DNA from: Pseudofrankia asymbiotica
GTDB taxonomy: Bacteria; Actinomycetota; Actinomycetes; Frankiales; Frankiaceae
Assembly: GCF_001983105.1 (NCBI RefSeq)
Contig: NZ_MOMC01000093.1
Location: 5,746-13,556 of the forward strand
DNA length: 7,811 bases
Direction: 5' to 3'
The position numbers and the translations under genes are program-made. Under the pieces are notes generated by a model, which saw only the letters and a list, made by a program, of their open reading frames with translations, was not told the origin of the DNA and ran no database searches. Each line of letters starts with the position of its first letter. The stretch's first letter is position 1. Positions 5,903-7,811 of this stretch are shown here, piece by piece.

Positions 5903-6806
5903 GTGCCGGCTGGTCGACCTTCTCGGTGCCAGCGGCCGGGCTCGTCGCCCAGCGCACACCTGCCACCACGCCCCAGCCGGCCAGGCGGCCGACGGTCGCC
6001 TCGACCACCGGCAGGTACGGCAGCCGCAGGGGCCACCTGGTCCACGCGGGCATCAGTCCGACGGCGGCCGCCGCCAGCGCGCTGTACGGCGCCCGGGCCG
6101 GGAGCGGAAGCGGCGCGCTGACCAGCAGATACCGCGCGGCCTGCCGGGCCTGCGGCGTGCCGGCGAGTTCCGGGCGGTAGGCCGCCAACTGGTCGGACAG
6201 CTCGGCCACGGTGCGCGGCGGGCCGTCGATGCCGAGCTTCTCCGCGACCAGAGCGGTGTCCAGGACGTACTCGTCCTTCTCGGCCGCGGTCAGTGGCTCC
6301 GCGCCGTAGCGCTGGTAGGCCGCGAGGAAGCTGTCGATCTCCGCGAGGTGGACCCAGCGCAGCAGATGCGGGTCGGAGGCCGCGTACGGCCGTCCGTCGG
6401 GCGCGGTCCCGTGGACCCGGCGATGCACGCCACGCACCTTGGCGATCGCCCGCTCCGCCTCGTCGGCCGGCCCGAACGTCGTCGCCGCCAGGAAGTAGCT
6501 GGTCCGCTGCAGGCGACCCCAGGGATCGGCGCGGAAGTCCGAGTGCGCGGCGACCCCGGCCATCGCCAGCGGATGCAGCGACTGCAGCAGCAGCGCGCGC
6601 AGGCCGCCGACGAACATCGCCGAGTCGCCGTGCACCCGCCGGATCGGGCGGTCCTGCGCGAACCATCGCTCGCCAGGGGCCTCGAAGATTCGTTCGCGCC
6701 GGCCTGGGCCGTCCGGCCCGGCGACCCGCGCGAAGACCTCGCCGCCGACCCACGAGCGGATCTCGCCGGCGTCGACGGGCAGCCTGGGCACCCTGAGCAG
6801 CACCAT
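5898..6806 (-). CDS. Oxygenase MpaB-family protein (DUF2236, latex-clearing-protein-like)
   Basis: Predicted haem-type oxygenase of 302 aa. The core matches the MpaB/Lcp-like DUF2236 pattern: VHGDSAMFVGGLRALLLQSL (residues 58-77), HPLAMAGVAAHSDF, DPWGRLQRTSYFLAATTFG (94-112), VRGVHRRVHG (124-133), then DPHLLRWVHLAEIDSF (145-160). R98, R101, T102 and H132 have the spacing I recall for the haem-pocket residues R164, K167, T168 and H198 of Streptomyces Lcp, so H132 is a candidate haem ligand. The C-terminus is hydrophobic (about 240-285) without a clear membrane helix; no signal peptide is seen, unlike secreted Lcp. The frame stays open much further upstream, but that part is antisense to the TetR gene; the ATG at 6806 begins the family match and has a weak GGGG upstream. 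It is collinear with, and 148 bp downstream of, the second TetR gene. The substrate is unknown. Confidence 0.87.
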   Translation of the reverse strand: MVLLRVPRLPVDAGEIRSWVGGEVFARVAGPDGPGRRERIFEAPGERWFAQDRPIRRVHGDSAMFVGGLRALLLQSLHPLAMAGVAAHSDFRADPWGRLQRTSYFLAATTFGPADEAERAIAKVRGVHRRVHGTAPDGRPYAASDPHLLRWVHLAEIDSFLAAYQRYGAEPLTAAEKDEYVLDTALVAEKLGIDGPPRTVAELSDQLAAYRPELAGTPQARQAARYLLVSAPLPLPARAPYSALAAAAVGLMPAWTRWPLRLPYLPVVEATVGRLAGWGVVAGVRWATSPAAGTEKVDQPAP

Positions 6807-6872
6807 TACCCCATCATGCGCGCCGTCCCGCCGGCCGGACCGGTCAGAACTGTCAGCATGAAGACCGACACA

Positions 6873-6907
6873 CGACCCATCTCGCGGCCGTTCGTTGGGA
6901 TGGGTCG
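6873..6907. repeat. 9-bp inverted repeat between the second TetR gene and the oxygenase gene
   Basis: CGACCCATC (6873-6881) and GATGGGTCG (6899-6907) are exact reverse complements with 17 bases between. The repeat lies 48 bp beyond the TetR stop and 66 bp before the oxygenase start, so it could be a partial terminator or attenuator, or an operator for the oxygenase. A smaller GCTCG/CGAGC hairpin (6933-6949) lies closer to the TetR stop. Confidence 0.5.
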
Positions 6908-6954
6908 CCCGGGTAAGTCGAACTGACGTATCGCTCGGACGGGTCGAGCTGGCG

Positions 6955-7563
6955 TCATCGGCCCGCCTGGGGACGCAGCCCGTCGAAGACGATGGCGAGC
7001 GTCGCGGCTCGCAGGTCGTGGTCCCAGCCACCGCGCAGAGCTCCCTGGCAGGTGGCGACGAGCAGTGCGAGCACCTCCCTGATACCGGCGTCGTCACGCA
7101 CGGCGCCGGCGCGCTGGGCACGGACAAGCAGCGCGTCGATCGGTTCCCGCAGCGCCTCGACGGGCTTGGCCACCGGCAGGTCGACCCCGGCGGCGGCGAG
7201 AAGGTCCACGACGGTCTTCTTGGCCGCGGCCTGCTCGACCATGCTCGTGAAGAAGACGAACAGCCCGGTCGCGGGATCGCCCTCGTCGGCGAGGACCCTG
7301 ATCTCGTCGTCCAGCCGGGCCACGAGATCGCCGACGAGCGCCCGCAGCAGGTCCTCCTTGGTCGGGAAGTGCCGGAAGACCGTGCCGATCGCGACTCCGG
7401 CCCGGCGGGCGACCTCCTCCGTCGACGCCGACGCGCCCTTCTCGGCGAAGACGGCCCCGGCGGCCTCGAGGATGCGCGCCCGGTTGCGCCGGGCGTCCAC
7501 GCGCAGCCCCTGACTCGCCGGTTCGGCGCCGCGGCCCGCCGACGAGGGCGTGCGCTCGGCCAT
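6955..7563 (-). CDS. TetR-family transcriptional regulator upstream of the oxygenase
   Basis: Predicted repressor of 202 aa. After about 24 polar, disordered-looking residues comes the TetR HTH: RARILEAAGAVFAEKGASA, then STEEVARRAGVAIGTVFRHF and PTKEDLLRALV. The C-terminal domain (TSMVEQAAAKKTVVDLLAAA onward, with VATCQGALRGGWDHDLRAA) resembles the common TetR subgroup annotated with a SbtR-like C-terminal domain; I hold that only loosely. The ATG at 7563 has GGGAAGGGAG a short way upstream. Its promoter region carries paired operators, so autoregulation is likely, together with control of the oxygenase downstream and the divergent gene to the right. The inducer is unknown. Confidence 0.9.
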   Translation of the reverse strand: MAERTPSSAGRGAEPASQGLRVDARRNRARILEAAGAVFAEKGASASTEEVARRAGVAIGTVFRHFPTKEDLLRALVGDLVARLDDEIRVLADEGDPATGLFVFFTSMVEQAAAKKTVVDLLAAAGVDLPVAKPVEALREPIDALLVRAQRAGAVRDDAGIREVLALLVATCQGALRGGWDHDLRAATLAIVFDGLRPQAGR

Positions 7564-7585
7564 GAGCGAGGCTCCCTTCCCACCG

Positions 7586-7615
7586 TTGACAACATGAGTC
7601 GCTACTCATCATATT
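7586..7615 (+). promoter_or_regulatory. Predicted promoter for the right-edge gene
   Basis: A perfect TTGACA -35 (7586-7591) and a fair -10, CATATT (7610-7615, 4 of 6), are separated by 18 bp, pointing right. Operator 1 of this region (7594-7609) fills the spacer. Confidence 0.5.
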
Positions 7616-7634
7616 CTGAGCAGCGACTCATGTT
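7591..7634. promoter_or_regulatory. Paired inverted operators within a 13-bp perfect inverted repeat (second TetR)
   Basis: AACATGAGTCGCT (7591-7603) and AGCGACTCATGTT (7622-7634) are exact reverse complements. Each arm belongs to a smaller palindrome: ATGAGT-CGCT-ACTCAT at 7594-7609 (6-bp arms, perfect), and its degenerate reverse-oriented copy at 7616-7631 (14 of 16 matches). This double-site layout, next to a TetR gene, is best read as two operators. Confidence 0.78.
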
Positions 7635-7636
7635 AG
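7608..7636 (-). promoter_or_regulatory. Predicted promoter of the second TetR gene
   Basis: On the minus strand, -35 CTAACA (plus positions 7631-7636, 4 of 6) and -10 TATGAT (7608-7613, 5 of 6) are separated by 17 bp. Operator 2 (7616-7631) fills the spacer. The promoter faces and overlaps the rightward one. Confidence 0.5.
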
Positions 7637-7642
7637 CTCCAC

Positions 7643-7696
7643 CCGAGGCTCCGGAACGTTGGAAGCCCCCGGGGCGCGGGCTGCCGCCCGCCTCGG
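7643..7696 (+). other. Structured leader of the right-edge gene
   Basis: CCGAGGC (7643-7649) can pair with GCCTCGG (7690-7696), enclosing GCGGGC (7676-7681) / GCCCGC (7686-7691) around TGCC. The two stems share bases 7690-7691, so they compete or need trimming. The leader is about 100 nt from the predicted start point. GC-rich sequence forms such stems by chance, so function is unproven. Confidence 0.3.
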
Positions 7697-7719
7697 CCAG
7701 CTGGAAGGGGAACCACATC

Positions 7720-7811
7720 GTGTCACCGTCCGCCAGCGTCCATCGGACCCCGCGTGACGCCTACGCCCGTTTCCAGGAGGTACTGCTCGGGAGTTCCTCC
7801 GCGCTCGCGGA
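7720..7811 (+). CDS. Partial gene, possible SnoaL/NTF2-like protein (3' end outside window)
   Basis: A GTG at 7720 has GAAGGGG (7704-7710) 9 nt upstream, and the frame stays open to the edge with good G/C third positions. The 30 visible codons read VSPSASVHRTPRDAYARFQEVLLGSSSALA. The pattern 'TPRDAYARFQEVLLG...ALA' resembles the start of SnoaL-like NTF2-fold proteins, which often begin 'PREVFERFQQALL..D..ALADLYA'. That fold serves small hydrolases, isomerases, cyclases and binding proteins, so no function can be named. It is divergent from the second TetR gene behind the paired operators, so control by that regulator is likely. The coding call is fairly firm; the family call is tentative. Confidence 0.6.
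   Translation, partial: MSPSASVHRTPRDAYARFQEVLLGSSSALA

Noticed and set aside
6807..7595. Upstream extension of the oxygenase frame to 7595
   Set aside because: The extension overlaps the second TetR gene in another frame and reads as Arg/Ser/Pro-rich noise. The family match starts at the ATG at 6806.
7697..7704. CCAGCTGG palindrome before the right-edge gene
   Set aside because: An isolated 8-bp palindrome is expected by chance in this composition and is not repeated nearby.

Overview
The window is very GC-rich with strong G/C bias at third codon positions, GTG as well as ATG starts, and a gene set typical of soil or plant-associated Actinobacteria: a membrane Ser/Thr kinase, a PucR-type regulator, two TetR regulators and an MpaB/Lcp-like oxygenase. 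A Frankia-like or related actinomycete is my best guess, from composition and gene style only. I see no rRNA, tRNA, CRISPR array, insertion sequence or prophage gene.

Layout. (1) 2-1651, plus strand: the 3' part of a receptor-type Ser/Thr kinase, with its start outside the window. It has a cytosolic kinase domain, one membrane segment, an outer domain resembling that of PstP-type PP2C phosphatases, and a C-terminal LytR_C-like domain. (2) 1672-3051, minus strand: a PucR/CdaR-type regulator convergent with the kinase and divergent from (3) 3212-4183, plus strand, an HSL-type alpha/beta hydrolase. (4) 4332-5231, minus strand: an NAD(P)-binding atypical SDR, convergent with the hydrolase across a strong hairpin. 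(5) 5285 or more likely 5318-5887, plus strand: a TetR regulator divergent from the SDR, with two similar 17-bp palindromes between them. (6) 5898-6806, minus strand: an MpaB/DUF2236 oxygenase, converging on the TetR gene within 10 bp; one hairpin holds both stop codons. (7) 6955-7563, minus strand: a second TetR regulator upstream of and collinear with the oxygenase. (8) 7720 to the right edge, plus strand: the first 30 codons of a gene that looks like a SnoaL/NTF2-like protein, divergent from the second TetR.

The window reads as regulator-enzyme modules: PucR with hydrolase, TetR with SDR, and TetR with oxygenase and possibly the SnoaL-like protein. In both TetR modules the operators can be read from the sequence: paired palindromes overlapping predicted divergent promoters. 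The substrates are unknown. The enzymes (esterase-like hydrolase, SDR, haem oxygenase-like, SnoaL-like) suit small hydrophobic or xenobiotic compounds, but nothing here shows that they share a pathway.

The points I find most interesting are the kinase architecture with a codon-usage shift over its last domain, the paired operators each lying in one of two face-to-face promoters at 7586-7636, the operator that overrides the longest TetR start at 5285, and the Lcp-like residue spacing in the oxygenase.
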